Counted from the stretch's first letter, positions 8,491 to 17,631 are shown. The stretch: 64,000 bases of DNA from Pseudomonas serbica (GCF_028823535.1 NZ_JAQIYM010000016.1:92732-156731); one strand, 5' to 3'. The notes: generated by a model from the sequence alone, not told the origin. Program-made: numbers and translations.

Positions 8491-9657
8491 ATGACCAAAG
8501 CTGAATTTCCGCCCACACAAGCGCTGGCTACCCCAGCCCTGGGTGAACCCTACCTGCTGACCCCTGGCCCGTTGACCACGTCCAAAGCCACCAAGGAAGC
8601 CATGCTGCGCGACTGGGGTTCATGGGACGTTGCCTTCAATCAGGTCACGGCTGACGTGCGCCAGAGCCTGCTCAGCATGGCCGGGGTACAGGACGACAGC
8701 TTTGCCTGCGTGCCATTGCAAGGCAGCGGCAGCTACTCGGTCGAGGCCGCTTTGGCCACGGCCATCCCTCGGGACGGTAAAGCGCTGGTGTTGATGAACG
8801 GTGCCTACGGTCAACGAGCCACCAAGACCCTCGAGTACCTCGGTCGCGCCTTCATCACCCTGGACAAAGGCGATTACCTGCCGCCGCAACCCGAGGAAGT
8901 AGACGCCCTGCTCAGGGACAACCCGGACATCACCAACGTCTTTCTCGTCCATTGCGAAACCAGCTCCGGCATTCTCAATCCGCTGCGTGAAATCGCCGAT
9001 GTGGTGAAGGCTCATGGCAAGAGCCTGATCATCGATGCCATGAGTTCCTTCGGTGCCGTGCCGTTGACGGTCAATGACATCGCCTTCGACGTGGTGGTCT
9101 CCTCTGCCAACAAATGCATCGAGGGTATTCCAGGGTTCGGCTTCGTCATCATCCGCCGCACCGTGCTGGAGGCCGCCAAAGGCCGGGCCAACTCACTGAG
9201 CCTCGACCTCTACGAGCAATGGCTGTACATGGAGCGCACCGGCCAATGGCGTTTCACGCCACCGACCCACAGCGTGGTGGCGTTCCATAAGGCCCTGGAG
9301 CAGCACAATGCCGAAGGCGGCGTGCATGGCCGCCTGGCACGCTACACCCGCAATCGCGATGTGCTGGTCGCCGGCATGCGCGAACTGGGCTTCAGAACGT
9401 TGCTTGAAGACCGTTGGCTGTCGCCGATCATTACCACGTTCTTCAGCCCCGACCATCCGAACTTCGAGTTCAAGCGTTTCTACGATGAACTCAAGGCCCG
9501 CCAATTCATCATCTATCCCGGCAAACTGACGGTCGCCGACAGTTTCCGTATCGGCTGCATCGGCCAGATCGACGAGTACATCGTCCATCAGTTGCTGCGC
9601 GCCATCGCCGACAGCCTTGTGGCGATGAACGTCGACATGCAACAGCCGACAGGCTGA
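8491..9657 (+). CDS. phnW: 2-aminoethylphosphonate--pyruvate transaminase
   Basis: 388 residues from the ATG at 8491, preceded by GGAGAAG. Class V aminotransferase: LLTPGPLTTS at 22-31 is the family's N-terminal signature, Asp182 (IDAMSSFG) would hold the PLP ring nitrogen and Lys208 (SSANKCIEG) would bind PLP. The enzyme moves the amino group of 2-aminoethylphosphonate to pyruvate, giving phosphonoacetaldehyde and alanine in the cytoplasm. PhnX downstream hydrolyses that aldehyde. Longer in-frame extensions to 8401 would cover the operator and are rejected. Confidence 0.95.
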   Translation: MTKAEFPPTQALATPALGEPYLLTPGPLTTSKATKEAMLRDWGSWDVAFNQVTADVRQSLLSMAGVQDDSFACVPLQGSGSYSVEAALATAIPRDGKALVLMNGAYGQRATKTLEYLGRAFITLDKGDYLPPQPEEVDALLRDNPDITNVFLVHCETSSGILNPLREIADVVKAHGKSLIIDAMSSFGAVPLTVNDIAFDVVVSSANKCIEGIPGFGFVIIRRTVLEAAKGRANSLSLDLYEQWLYMERTGQWRFTPPTHSVVAFHKALEQHNAEGGVHGRLARYTRNRDVLVAGMRELGFRTLLEDRWLSPIITTFFSPDHPNFEFKRFYDELKARQFIIYPGKLTVADSFRIGCIGQIDEYIVHQLLRAIADSLVAMNVDMQQPTG

Positions 9658-9662
9658 CCGCC

Positions 9663-9710
9663 CCTTTAAAGGTCCTTGTCAATTCGAGCACGGGTGCAAT
9701 GGGTAGCACC
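9663..9710. other. Inverted repeats in the phnW-transporter spacer
   Basis: CCTTTAAAGG (9663-9672) is a perfect 10-base palindrome, and GGTGC (9693-9697) pairs with GCACC (9706-9710). A run of seven T follows about 15 bases later. It may be a weak terminator or attenuator, but the T-run is too far from the stem to be sure. The remainder up to 9934 shows no gene. Confidence 0.3.
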
Positions 9711-9934
9711 TTTGGACGGGGATCTTTTTTTAAACATGGACTCGCTGACTTTTCGCCCGGCAACGCCGCGAAGGCGTCAGCGACCGCGTCAATTTAATAC
9801 CTGAAGCCCGATGCCATCTCACGGCCATCTCATCGATGCCGTGTGCGTGGACAGGTTTCCTGTACCGAAAACAAAAACAACAACGTACCCCATTACTTTG
9901 CGCTGTCTGGCACCACATACGGGATCAGAACACC

Positions 9935-11278
9935 ATGAACAAGAACGCTACAAGCCCTCTCGCAACCGGCTGGAAATCGCTCCAGCGCTGGCGCGTGCAA
10001 GTCTTCCTCATCACCTGGGTGGCGTATGCCGCCTTCTACTTTACCCGCAAGGCGTTTTCTGTCGCCAAACTGGGTATTGGCGAAGACCCGGACTTCATGC
10101 TCGAAAAGGCCATGATGGCCAATCTCGACGCCCTCTATCTAACCGCCTATGCAGTGGGGCAGTTTCTCTGGGGCAACTTCTCTGACCGCTTCGGCCCCAG
10201 GGTGGTGGTACTGAGCGGGCTCGTCATCTCGGCGCTGGCCGCGCTGCTGATGGGGACCTACGCCACCCTGCCGATCTTCGCCTCCTGCATGCTGGTCCAG
10301 GGCCTTGCCCAGTCCACCGGCTGGTCGGGCCTGTGCAAGAACGTCGGCAGTTTCTTCAGCACCGGTGAACGTGGCCGCGTGCTGGGTTACTGGAGCACCT
10401 CCTACGCCTTCGGCGGCCTGGTGGCCACGCCGTTTGCCGGTTGGTGGGCCTACAACCACTACCACGACTGGCGCCTGGCGTTCATCAGCAGCGCGGTCGT
10501 GGTACTGGTGGTGGCGGTGTTGTTCTTTTTCCTGCAACGCAACCGGCCTGAAGACGTCGGCTTGCCGCCTGTCGAGATCGAAATCGAACCCGTCAGCAAG
10601 GTCGTCGTTCCACGCGAAAGCATGTGGGCCGGCTTGCGCACGGTGATGAAAAACCGAACCGTGCTGTTCCTCGGGCTGGCCTATTTCATGCTCAAGCCGG
10701 CGCGCTACGCCATCCTCCTGTGGGGGCCGGTGATCATCTACGAACGCATGCCCGAGATCGGCAAGGTGGCCTCCGCCATCGTCCCCACTTCCTTTGAACT
10801 GGCGGGCCTGATCGGTCCGATCCTCATCGGCATCGCCTCGGACAAGTACTTCGGCGCTCGTCGAATTCCGGTCTGCGTCCTCAGCCTGGTGGTCCTGACG
10901 GTCTGCCTGGGGTTGTTCGTTCCCGCCATGCAGAGCGGCAGCCTGTACATGGTGGTCGGCCTGCTGTTCATGATGGGCCTGACGCTCTACGGACCGGATT
11001 CGATGATCAGCGGCTCGGCGGCAATCGACTTCGGCAGCAAAGATGGCGCCGCCTCCGCCGCAGGCTTCGTCAATGGCTGCGGGTCTGTGGGTGCGGTCCT
11101 GGGTGGCTTGCTGCCGGGTTACTTCGACACCATCACCGTGTTCCTCGTCTTCACCGGCGCTGCACTGTTGGCCAGCTTGATGCTGGTGCCGTTCTGGAAC
11201 AGTCGCCCGAAAACCGTGGAAAACATAACGCTGGCCTCGACTGCGGTGCCACCGGTCATTGTCGGCACCAGTTCCTGA
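9935..11278 (+). CDS. Organophosphate:phosphate antiporter-type MFS transporter
   Basis: 447 residues with twelve membrane helices and the OPA-type N-terminal pattern (YAAFYFTRKAFSVAK, as in GlpT/UhpT relatives). RPEDVGLPP in the central loop is also typical of this group. The start at 9935 follows a weak GGGATCAG. Located between phnW and phnX, it most likely imports 2-aminoethylphosphonate or a related phosphonate across the inner membrane, taking the place of the usual ABC importer, which is absent here. Known members exchange organophosphates for phosphate; phosphonate use is inferred. Confidence 0.85.
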   Translation: MNKNATSPLATGWKSLQRWRVQVFLITWVAYAAFYFTRKAFSVAKLGIGEDPDFMLEKAMMANLDALYLTAYAVGQFLWGNFSDRFGPRVVVLSGLVISALAALLMGTYATLPIFASCMLVQGLAQSTGWSGLCKNVGSFFSTGERGRVLGYWSTSYAFGGLVATPFAGWWAYNHYHDWRLAFISSAVVVLVVAVLFFFLQRNRPEDVGLPPVEIEIEPVSKVVVPRESMWAGLRTVMKNRTVLFLGLAYFMLKPARYAILLWGPVIIYERMPEIGKVASAIVPTSFELAGLIGPILIGIASDKYFGARRIPVCVLSLVVLTVCLGLFVPAMQSGSLYMVVGLLFMMGLTLYGPDSMISGSAAIDFGSKDGAASAAGFVNGCGSVGAVLGGLLPGYFDTITVFLVFTGAALLASLMLVPFWNSRPKTVENITLASTAVPPVIVGTSS

Positions 11279-11317
11279 ACCCGAATCAACAAATCACTTA
11301 TCACTGGAGCAATCACC

Positions 11318-12145
11318 ATGCACTACAAACAACCTTCTCAACTGCAAGCCGTGGTTCTGGATTGGGCAGGCACCGTCGTCGACTTCGGCTCTTTCGCACC
11401 GACCCAGATTTTCGTCGAAGCCTTTGCCGAGTTTGGTGTTGCGGTTTCACTGCAGGAAGCTCGCGGGCCGATGGGTATGGGCAAGTGGGATCACATCCGC
11501 ACGCTGTGCAACGAGCCGCAGATCGCCGATCGCTACCACGCCGTCTTCGGTCGGTTGCCAACCGACGATGATGTCACCGCCCTCTATGAGCGCTTCATGC
11601 CTTTGCAGATCGAAAAGATCGCCCTGCACTCGGCGCTGATTCCCGGTGCACTCGACACCATCAATGGCCTGCGCGACAAGGGTCTGAAAATCGGTTCCTG
11701 CTCAGGTTACCCGGCGGTGGTCATGGAAAAAGTCGTGGAACTGGCACGCAAGAACGGCTATGTCACCGACCACGTTGTAGCGACCGACGAAGTGCCCAAC
11801 GGGCGCCCGCACCCGGCTCAAGCCCTGGCCAACGTCATTGCGCTGGGCATCAGCGACGTCGCCGCTTGCGTGAAGGTCGATGACACCTGGCCCGGCATTC
11901 TCGAAGGTCGCAGCGCGGGCATGTGGACCGTCGCGCTGACCTGCTCCGGCAATGCACTGGGCCTGACCTATGAAGCATTCAAGAATCTCTCCCTGGAGGA
12001 ACTGGCTGAGGAGCGCGCGCGCATCATCAAGATGTTCGAGGGCTCTCGTCCCCACTACCTGATCGACACCATCGTCGATTTGCCGGCGGTGATTGAAGAC
12101 ATCAACGCTCGCCTGGCCCGTGGAGAAACCCCTCAGGGCTCCTGA
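11318..12145 (+). CDS. phnX: Phosphonoacetaldehyde hydrolase
   Basis: 275 residues of the HAD superfamily. LDWAGTVVD carries the nucleophile Asp15; MGMGKWDH carries Lys56, the Schiff-base lysine that defines phosphonatases; VKVDDTWPGI supplies the late acidic residues. It splits phosphonoacetaldehyde into acetaldehyde and phosphate, releasing usable phosphate. TGGAG precedes the ATG; the transporter ends 39 bases upstream, so the two are probably co-transcribed. Full length for the family. Confidence 0.96.
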   Translation: MHYKQPSQLQAVVLDWAGTVVDFGSFAPTQIFVEAFAEFGVAVSLQEARGPMGMGKWDHIRTLCNEPQIADRYHAVFGRLPTDDDVTALYERFMPLQIEKIALHSALIPGALDTINGLRDKGLKIGSCSGYPAVVMEKVVELARKNGYVTDHVVATDEVPNGRPHPAQALANVIALGISDVAACVKVDDTWPGILEGRSAGMWTVALTCSGNALGLTYEAFKNLSLEELAEERARIIKMFEGSRPHYLIDTIVDLPAVIEDINARLARGETPQGS

Positions 12146-12220
12146 CCCGCCAAGGCCTGTGCTACTGACAGTGGCCGTCCCAGGGGCGGCCACCTTCCAA
12201 AACAACAAGAGAACGCCACC

Positions 12221-13741
12221 ATGAACTACGCCCACCCTGGCACGCCCGGTGCCATCGTTTCCTTCAAGTCCCGTTATGGCAACTACATCGGCGGCGAGTT
12301 CGTCGCGCCGGTCAAAGGGCAGTACTTCACCACCACCTCGCCGGTAAATGGCGAACCGATTGCCGAATTCCCGCGCTCCACGGCCGAAGACATCGACAAG
12401 GCCCTGGACGCGGCTCATGCGGCCGCTGATGCCTGGGGCAAGACCTCGGTGCAGGATCGCTCGTTGGCGCTGCTGAAAATTGCCGACCGCATCGAACAGA
12501 ACCTGGAGCTGCTGGCTGTCACCGAAACCTGGGACAACGGCAAGGCCGTGCGCGAAACCCTCAATGCCGACATCCCGCTGGCCGTGGATCACTTCCGCTA
12601 CTACGCCGGTTGCATCCGTGCCCAGGAAGGCAGCTCGGCGGAAATCAACGAACACACCGCGGCCTACCACTTCCATGAACCCCTGGGCGTGGTCGGGCAG
12701 ATCATCCCGTGGAACTTCCCGATCCTGATGGCCGCGTGGAAACTCGCCCCGGCCCTGGCCGCCGGTAACTGCGTGGTGCTCAAGCCGGCCGAGCAAACCC
12801 CGCTGGGCATTACCGTACTGGTCGAGCTGATCGGCGACCTGCTGCCACCGGGCGTACTGAACATCGTCCAGGGTTACGGCAAAGAAGCCGGCGAAGCCCT
12901 GGCCACCAGCAAACGCATCGCCAAGATCGCCTTCACCGGCTCGACCCCGGTCGGTTCGCACATCATGAAATGCGCGGCGGAAAACATCATTCCGTCCACC
13001 GTGGAGCTGGGTGGCAAGTCGCCGAACATCTTCTTCGAGGACATCATGAAGGCCGAACCGTCCTTCATCGAAAAAGCCGCCGAAGGCCTGGTGCTGGCGT
13101 TCTTCAACCAGGGCGAAGTCTGCACCTGCCCTTCCCGCGCCCTGGTGCAGGAATCGATCTACGACGAGTTCATGGCCGTCGTGATGAAGAAAGTCCTGCA
13201 GATCAAACGTGGCGACCCACTGGACACCGACACCATGGTCGGCGCCCAGGCGTCCGAACAGCAATTCGACAAGATCCTTTCGTACCTGGAAATCGCCAAG
13301 GGCGAAGGCGCCGAGCTGCTGACCGGCGGCAAGGTGGAAAAACTCGAGGGCAACCTGGCGAGCGGGTATTACATCCAGCCGACCCTGCTCAAGGGCACCA
13401 ACAAGATGCGCGTGTTCCAGGAAGAAATCTTCGGCCCGGTGGTGAGCATCACCACCTTCAAGGACGAAGCCGAAGCCCTGGCCATCGCCAATGACACCGA
13501 GTTCGGCCTCGGCGCCGGCCTCTGGACCCGCGACATCAACCGCGCCTACCGCATGGGCCGCGCGATCAAGGCCGGGCGTGTCTGGACCAACTGCTACCAC
13601 CTCTACCCGGCGCACGCCGCGTTCGGTGGCTACAAGAAGTCCGGCGTCGGCCGTGAAACCCACAAGATGATGCTCGATCACTATCAGCAGACCAAAAACC
13701 TGCTGGTGAGCTACGACATCAATCCGCTGGGCTTCTTCTAA
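12221..13741 (+). CDS. NAD-dependent acetaldehyde dehydrogenase, ExaC type
   Basis: 506 residues, full ALDH fold. Catalytic Glu262 (VELGGKSP) and Cys301 (FFNQGEVC) are visible, as is IIPWNFPILM of the cofactor site. The PhnX reaction produces acetaldehyde; this enzyme would oxidise it to acetate, finishing the route to central metabolism. It closely resembles ExaC/AcoD enzymes used for ethanol-derived acetaldehyde. AAGAG precedes the ATG, 75 bases after phnX. Confidence 0.92.
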   Translation: MNYAHPGTPGAIVSFKSRYGNYIGGEFVAPVKGQYFTTTSPVNGEPIAEFPRSTAEDIDKALDAAHAAADAWGKTSVQDRSLALLKIADRIEQNLELLAVTETWDNGKAVRETLNADIPLAVDHFRYYAGCIRAQEGSSAEINEHTAAYHFHEPLGVVGQIIPWNFPILMAAWKLAPALAAGNCVVLKPAEQTPLGITVLVELIGDLLPPGVLNIVQGYGKEAGEALATSKRIAKIAFTGSTPVGSHIMKCAAENIIPSTVELGGKSPNIFFEDIMKAEPSFIEKAAEGLVLAFFNQGEVCTCPSRALVQESIYDEFMAVVMKKVLQIKRGDPLDTDTMVGAQASEQQFDKILSYLEIAKGEGAELLTGGKVEKLEGNLASGYYIQPTLLKGTNKMRVFQEEIFGPVVSITTFKDEAEALAIANDTEFGLGAGLWTRDINRAYRMGRAIKAGRVWTNCYHLYPAHAAFGGYKKSGVGRETHKMMLDHYQQTKNLLVSYDINPLGFF

Positions 13742-13766
13742 CCTGGCGCGACACCGTGTAACAGCT

Positions 13767-13827
13767 TTCGCTGGCAAGCCAGCTCCTACAGATCGTGCAA
13801 TACCTGTCGGGGCTTGCCGCCAGCGAA
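13767..13827. repeat. REP pair, GGCAAGCC core
   Basis: A REP element at 13767-13791 (TTCGCTGGCAAGCCAGCTCC...) faces an inverted, diverged copy at 13806-13827 (GGGGCTTGCCGCCAGCGAA). The pair sits directly after the aldehyde dehydrogenase stop and may also end its transcript. Confidence 0.75.
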
Positions 13828-13903
13828 GGCGTCTTCCGGGGCTGGATGCCCAATTTTCCAAGCTATGCTGATAAAACCTGTTTCTGCACTTGAGACCCGT
13901 AGC

Positions 13904-14485
13904 ATGGCAACACCAGGCAAGCCTTCCTCGCTCACCTTCAAGGTCATGGCGTACCCGGCTGGAATTCTCCTCGTCACCTGGGCGGTCATGAAGCTGCTCG
14001 ACAGCCAATTTGACCTGACGTTGTTGGCAGATACCAAGGTCTGGCTGTCAGGTTTTGCGGATTGGCTTGGGCTGCAAACACCCATTCCGAACTGGTCGCT
14101 GCTGATGATTATCGTGATTCTGATCGGCACGCTGTCTGTGGCGATCTACTACGCCCGCATCACTGACGGCGCTTACGTTGAGCTTCACGAGATCGAGCGA
14201 AAAATTTACAAAAGGAACAACCCCCAGTTTCCACAACTGACCGATGACCAGACGCTGCTGATGGAAGCCTTGGCCTATCATGCGAACTTCAGGAAAATTG
14301 CCAACCTGAACTCGGTTTGCAAGCTTGTCTCACTCAGCACGGCAGAAGTTGAAACCGGCCTGAAGCAACTCCAGGTCAAGGGACTGGTGCGGCAAAAAGT
14401 GACACGGGGCACGTTTGGCACCACCATTTATGAACTGACCCTGGCAGGCAAGGATTATGCGCTGGAGCGGCTTGCGCTCACGTAG
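13904..14485 (+). CDS. Two-helix membrane protein with winged-helix-like C-terminus
   Basis: 193 residues from the ATG at 13904; in-frame ATGs at 13865 and earlier exist, and no site has a strong ribosome-binding sequence. Membrane segments lie at about 13-30 and 64-82, then a charged linker (HEIERKIYKRNN). Residues 105-193 look like a winged helix: helix-rich, then LKQLQVKGLVRQKV and a beta wing TRGTFGTTIYELT. The size and layout recall the superinfection-exclusion B (SieB) family, but I cannot confirm this. It stands alone between a REP pair and a convergent gene. Confidence 0.65.
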   Translation: MATPGKPSSLTFKVMAYPAGILLVTWAVMKLLDSQFDLTLLADTKVWLSGFADWLGLQTPIPNWSLLMIIVILIGTLSVAIYYARITDGAYVELHEIERKIYKRNNPQFPQLTDDQTLLMEALAYHANFRKIANLNSVCKLVSLSTAEVETGLKQLQVKGLVRQKVTRGTFGTTIYELTLAGKDYALERLALT

Positions 14486-14606
14486 TCCAGACGTACGCGG
14501 GGCTTGCCCCTCGGCCGAATTCGTATCACGCAGAGGCCGGCCATGCCCAATGCACGAAGCGAACGATCTGGACGCATTGTCAGGCGCATTCAACCTGCTG
14601 TGCCAT

Positions 14607-15161
14607 TTAAAAATCTTCCGCCTCGGGCGCACGGAAGGCCTTGCTGTAGTAGCCGGACGGGTCGAAACAGCAAACGTGCTTTTTGCCGGATGCGAGCATA
14701 TCGCAGGCATCGCCAATTCGTTTGGCGCGTGTCTTGAGTTGCTTGGCTGAAGTAATCCAGTGGATCCAGTCGACTCGTGCGAGGGTCGTTGCAGTGTTCC
14801 AGACTTTATGCGCCTCGGGGGTGGCAGCCAGTGCTTCCTGCAAGTCTGCCGGGATGTCAGGCTCGGGCTCCTTCTTCACCGGGGCCAGTTCCAGTGTGAC
14901 GATGTCCCCAGGGGCCGCGCCCGCGGCTTCGAGTAACGCTCCGCTAACCCGCAGCCAATGACTCAGCTGACCATCCGGCTCAAGGGTTGCCTGGAAAGGG
15001 TGCCCGTCGATTGTGCCTTCAACGGTCGTCCTGCCTCGCCTCGGAAGCCGTTCACTCGCCTCTCTTGGCAGTACGACGTACACCCATGACCTATCATCAC
15101 CCGGCTTTGCCGGACGGATAAGCTTCGCTTCGAATCGGGATTTCACATCGATTGTGGTCAT
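14607..15161 (-). CDS. DUF1905 / YdeI-OmpD-associated family protein
   Basis: 184 residues. Residues 5-95 fit the DUF1905 beta-barrel (FEAKLIRPAKPGDD, SWVYVVLPREASERL, GTIDGHPFQATL). Residues 105-165 fit the YdeI/OmpD-associated helical region (DLQEALAATPEAHKVWNT, RVDWIHWITSAKQLKTRAKRI). A start with GGAGGAG at good spacing makes this a confident gene. The molecular role is not established; relatives are called bacteriocin-protection proteins from a YdeI link to peptide resistance. No functional neighbours. Confidence 0.85.
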   Translation of the reverse strand: MTTIDVKSRFEAKLIRPAKPGDDRSWVYVVLPREASERLPRRGRTTVEGTIDGHPFQATLEPDGQLSHWLRVSGALLEAAGAAPGDIVTLELAPVKKEPEPDIPADLQEALAATPEAHKVWNTATTLARVDWIHWITSAKQLKTRAKRIGDACDMLASGKKHVCCFDPSGYYSKAFRAPEAEDF

Positions 15162-15540
15162 TACACTCCTCCATCTGATACGCCTGACTCGGCATTCCTA
15201 CAGCCGTTGACGGTTTCGCTGCTGTTTAACCTTGTACATCTCGCGCCAGGTCCGAGGGTCCGGAGGGGTATCGGAGAAAAGTGAAAGAAACCTGATCCAT
15301 CTGGACGAGCCAATAGCTAAGGGGGGCTTCAAGTATCGACTAATCGGTGGATGACTGAACAGTGCAGGGTTTCACCCAGCTGAATCAGACTGCCGCGTCT
15401 CACGCCCGATGGTCGTTGCCTTTCGCCTGTCTCCGGCCTGTGGCTAAGCTTAATGAATCGGGGTGCATTGAAACCTGGGTGATTGCGACCAACTGCGGAT
15501 CCGGGCAGGCGTCACCAGGGTGCGCCTGCAGGAGACGACC
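15162..15540. other. Gap without a recognised gene
   Basis: 379 bases between the DUF1905 gene and the small ABM-like gene. Open frames here are short, lack ribosome sites and match nothing I know. The last 20 bases hold the ribosome site of the next gene. Confidence 0.6.
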
Positions 15541-15831
15541 ATGTACGCGGTGATAAGAACCTATCTGGGTAGCGGCACAAAGCAGCTTTTCGAACGTTTG
15601 GAAGAACGCAGGACCGACGTTGAAGCGGCCCTGCGACAAGTGCCTGGCCTGGTCAGCTACACGCTGCTCAATACCGGTGATGGCGGTACGGCGGTGACTG
15701 TCTGCACGGACAAGGCCGGCAGCGATGCGAGCTTGAAAGTGGCGCGGGAGTGGATTCAGAACAATGCATCGGACATCCGCGCGCAGCCGCCGATCGTGAC
15801 GGAAGGTCCGGTCATTGTGCAAATCACGTGA
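15541..15831 (+). CDS. Small ABM-like alpha-beta barrel protein
   Basis: 96 residues from ATG 15541, preceded by CAGGAGACG. Composition and pattern (a beta strand AVIRTYLG, helix, PGLVSYTLLNTGDG, strand AVTVCTDKAG, helix, QPPIVTEGPVIVQI) fit the dimeric alpha-beta barrel of ABM-like proteins. These include monooxygenases and many proteins of unknown role; no heme-binding residues could be assigned. Followed by a strong hairpin. Confidence 0.75.
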   Translation: MYAVIRTYLGSGTKQLFERLEERRTDVEAALRQVPGLVSYTLLNTGDGGTAVTVCTDKAGSDASLKVAREWIQNNASDIRAQPPIVTEGPVIVQIT

Positions 15832-15877
15832 TCACCCTGACGGTTACCCGGGCACGTGGTTCGTCCAGCATAACGAA

Positions 15878-15903
15878 TCAAGCCCCGAGGAGTCGGGGCT
15901 TGA
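15878..15903. terminator. Bidirectional hairpin between convergent genes
   Basis: Perfect 11-base arms TCAAGCCCCGA and TCGGGGCTTGA with a GGAG loop. It lies between the stops of the ABM-like gene (+) and the KGG gene (-). No T-tract on either side, so termination may rely on the stem. Confidence 0.65.
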
Positions 15904-15916
15904 TGGTCAGACGGTA

Positions 15917-16282
15917 TCAGGACTTGCGTCCCCCGCCTCCGCTCATATCATCATCCTTGCGTCCCATTCCAGTGGACTTGTCGCGGTCATCGGCAGTGTT
16001 GCCGCCGCGTCCGCTGCCTTGCCCGCCGGTGGACGATTGGTCAGCCCTGTTGGACTGTTGCCCGCCTGAAGCCTGGCCACCTTTTTGGCCTGGTTTGTTC
16101 ATGTTTTCCTTGTCGTCGGCCCATTCGCCTCCGCGGTTGGTTCCCTGCCCGCCTCCGGCCATGCGATCGCTGTCACGCGATGCTTGTCCGCCAGAAGCCT
16201 GACCGCCTTTTTTGCCGGCATCAGCCGCCTTGTCCCGATCAGTGGAAAGATTGCCGGGATTTTTGTTTCCTGTATTGGCCAT
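15917..16282 (-). CDS. KGG-repeat stress protein
   Basis: 121 residues, very hydrophilic and glycine-rich, with no predicted folded core. KGGQASGGQ occurs twice (about 25-33 and 67-75) and NRGGEWADD/GRGGNTADD form a second repeated unit, the KGG (stress-induced acidophilic repeat, con-10-like) pattern. Such proteins accumulate in stationary phase or desiccation and act like hydrophilins; this is family knowledge. GAGGTG precedes the ATG. Confidence 0.85.
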   Translation of the reverse strand: MANTGNKNPGNLSTDRDKAADAGKKGGQASGGQASRDSDRMAGGGQGTNRGGEWADDKENMNKPGQKGGQASGGQQSNRADQSSTGGQGSGRGGNTADDRDKSTGMGRKDDDMSGGGGRKS

Positions 16283-16535
16283 TTCTATTCACCTCTGCAT
16301 CGTTGGTACGAGCGTGGGCTCGTATACGTCGGAGGACGGGTAAAACAGAAAGTTTGAAAGGAATTACAGCGCTCGCGACGAGTGGATCCGGCTGTTTGGT
16401 TCCATTAAAAACCCGCGCAGACGATGGACGGCCAGGGCCTGATGCTGGGGCGTTTTGCGAAGGTATCCAGACCAATCCCTCGATGTTAACTAGACTTGAT
16501 GTGTCCTCCATGCCTCATACCCAGGTGGTCAATCG

Positions 16536-17093
16536 ATGACTGAACACATCGTGCATTTTCACTGCCAGATCGATCAGGGCACCACCGAGCGCTTCCGCGA
16601 CTGTTGTCTGGAAGCCATCGACCAGGGCGCCACCTCGTTGCTGCTCAACCTGTCCACGAGCGGGGGTAGCACCAACTTTGGCTTCACCCTCTATACCTTC
16701 CTCAAGTCTTTGCCGGTACCGCTCTGCGCGATCAACGCGGGCAACATCGAGTCCATGGGCATCATCATGTTCCTGGCGGCCGGCCGGCGTATCACCTCGC
16801 CCCACTCACGCTTCCTGATTCACCCGATGAACTGGTACTTCAGCCAGAAATCGGTGGACCACCAGCGCCTGCGTGAATACCTGTCGAGCCTGGACAACGA
16901 CCTGGCGCGCTACGTGCAGATCTTCACCCTCGAAACGGCCGACGCCGAGACCAAGCTGGATATATTCCATTGCCTTTCGGCGGAAGAAAAAGTCATCGCG
17001 GCCCACGAATCCCTGGCCTATGGCATTGCCCATGAAATGAAGCAGATGATGTTTGCCGATGACGTCAAACACTGGAAAGTCAGCGGTGGATGA
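16536..17093 (+). CDS. Orphan ClpP-like serine protease
   Basis: 185 residues with a ClpP/crotonase-type fold. GNIESMG carries the candidate nucleophile Ser73, and RFLIHPM the candidate His96, matching the ClpP order. LLLNLSTSGGSTNFG provides the oxyanion-side glycine loop. It is diverged from housekeeping ClpP and has no ClpX/ClpA gene beside it. It may act on its own, partner a standard unfoldase, or be a membrane-associated SDH-like protease. Its neighbours (a stress protein and a membrane-anchored small protein) hint at envelope or stress work but do not prove it. Confidence 0.8.
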   Translation: MTEHIVHFHCQIDQGTTERFRDCCLEAIDQGATSLLLNLSTSGGSTNFGFTLYTFLKSLPVPLCAINAGNIESMGIIMFLAAGRRITSPHSRFLIHPMNWYFSQKSVDHQRLREYLSSLDNDLARYVQIFTLETADAETKLDIFHCLSAEEKVIAAHESLAYGIAHEMKQMMFADDVKHWKVSGG

Positions 17094-17187
17094 ACAAGGC
17101 GCACTGCGGTTTCGGCTTTCTGTCATCCCGATGGAACATTGACAACAGCCCAGCCTCTATCGCAACACCAGCGAACCCGAGGATGGC

Positions 17188-17631
17188 ATGATGATCGACT
17201 CATTGACCGGTATGAAGCCAGGCGAGCGCTACACCGTCGAGAGCCTTGAACGCACACGACATTTCCCCGGCTTCTTTCTCGACGGCAAGTATTATCTGGG
17301 ACCCGAACTGATGACCGCTGTCGGGTGGCTGGAAGGTCAGCAATTTTTTTATGACGAACTTGATCCCACGGGCGAACCGGTATTCCCGGATCGGCTCGCT
17401 GGGCGCATCGAAGACCTGACGCTGGTTCTGGCTGATGGCGCTCGCCTGAAACTCAACAAGGTCCGATTCAACGCCCCGCTGGATTCACCTTCGCCAGCGG
17501 GTGGCCGGCGCGACAACGAGCGCAGACCTTCCCTGCTGGCTGCGGTATGCGCCTCGTTGTTGCTGGGTGGATGCCTGTATGCGCTCAGCCGTCGTGGACG
17601 GCGTGAGCGCTTGCGGCCGCCTATTCGGTGA
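17188..17631 (+). CDS. Small protein with C-terminal membrane anchor
   Basis: 147 residues. The N-terminal 100 residues are soluble (GERYTVESLERTRHFPGFFLDGKYYLGPELM) and not recognised. Residues about 115-132 (LLAAVCASLLLGGCLYAL) form one membrane segment followed by a basic tail, a tail-anchor layout. GAGGATGG precedes adjacent ATGs at 17188 and 17191. Its end overlaps the convergent MFS gene by 11 bases. Confidence 0.65.
   Translation: MMIDSLTGMKPGERYTVESLERTRHFPGFFLDGKYYLGPELMTAVGWLEGQQFFYDELDPTGEPVFPDRLAGRIEDLTLVLADGARLKLNKVRFNAPLDSPSPAGGRRDNERRPSLLAAVCASLLLGGCLYALSRRGRRERLRPPIR

Noticed and set aside
11702..14008. Minus-strand open frame of 768 codons
   Set aside because: Shadow of the phnX and aldehyde dehydrogenase genes on the plus strand; the translation is low-complexity Arg/Gly/Ala/His-rich, with no ribosome site or motifs.
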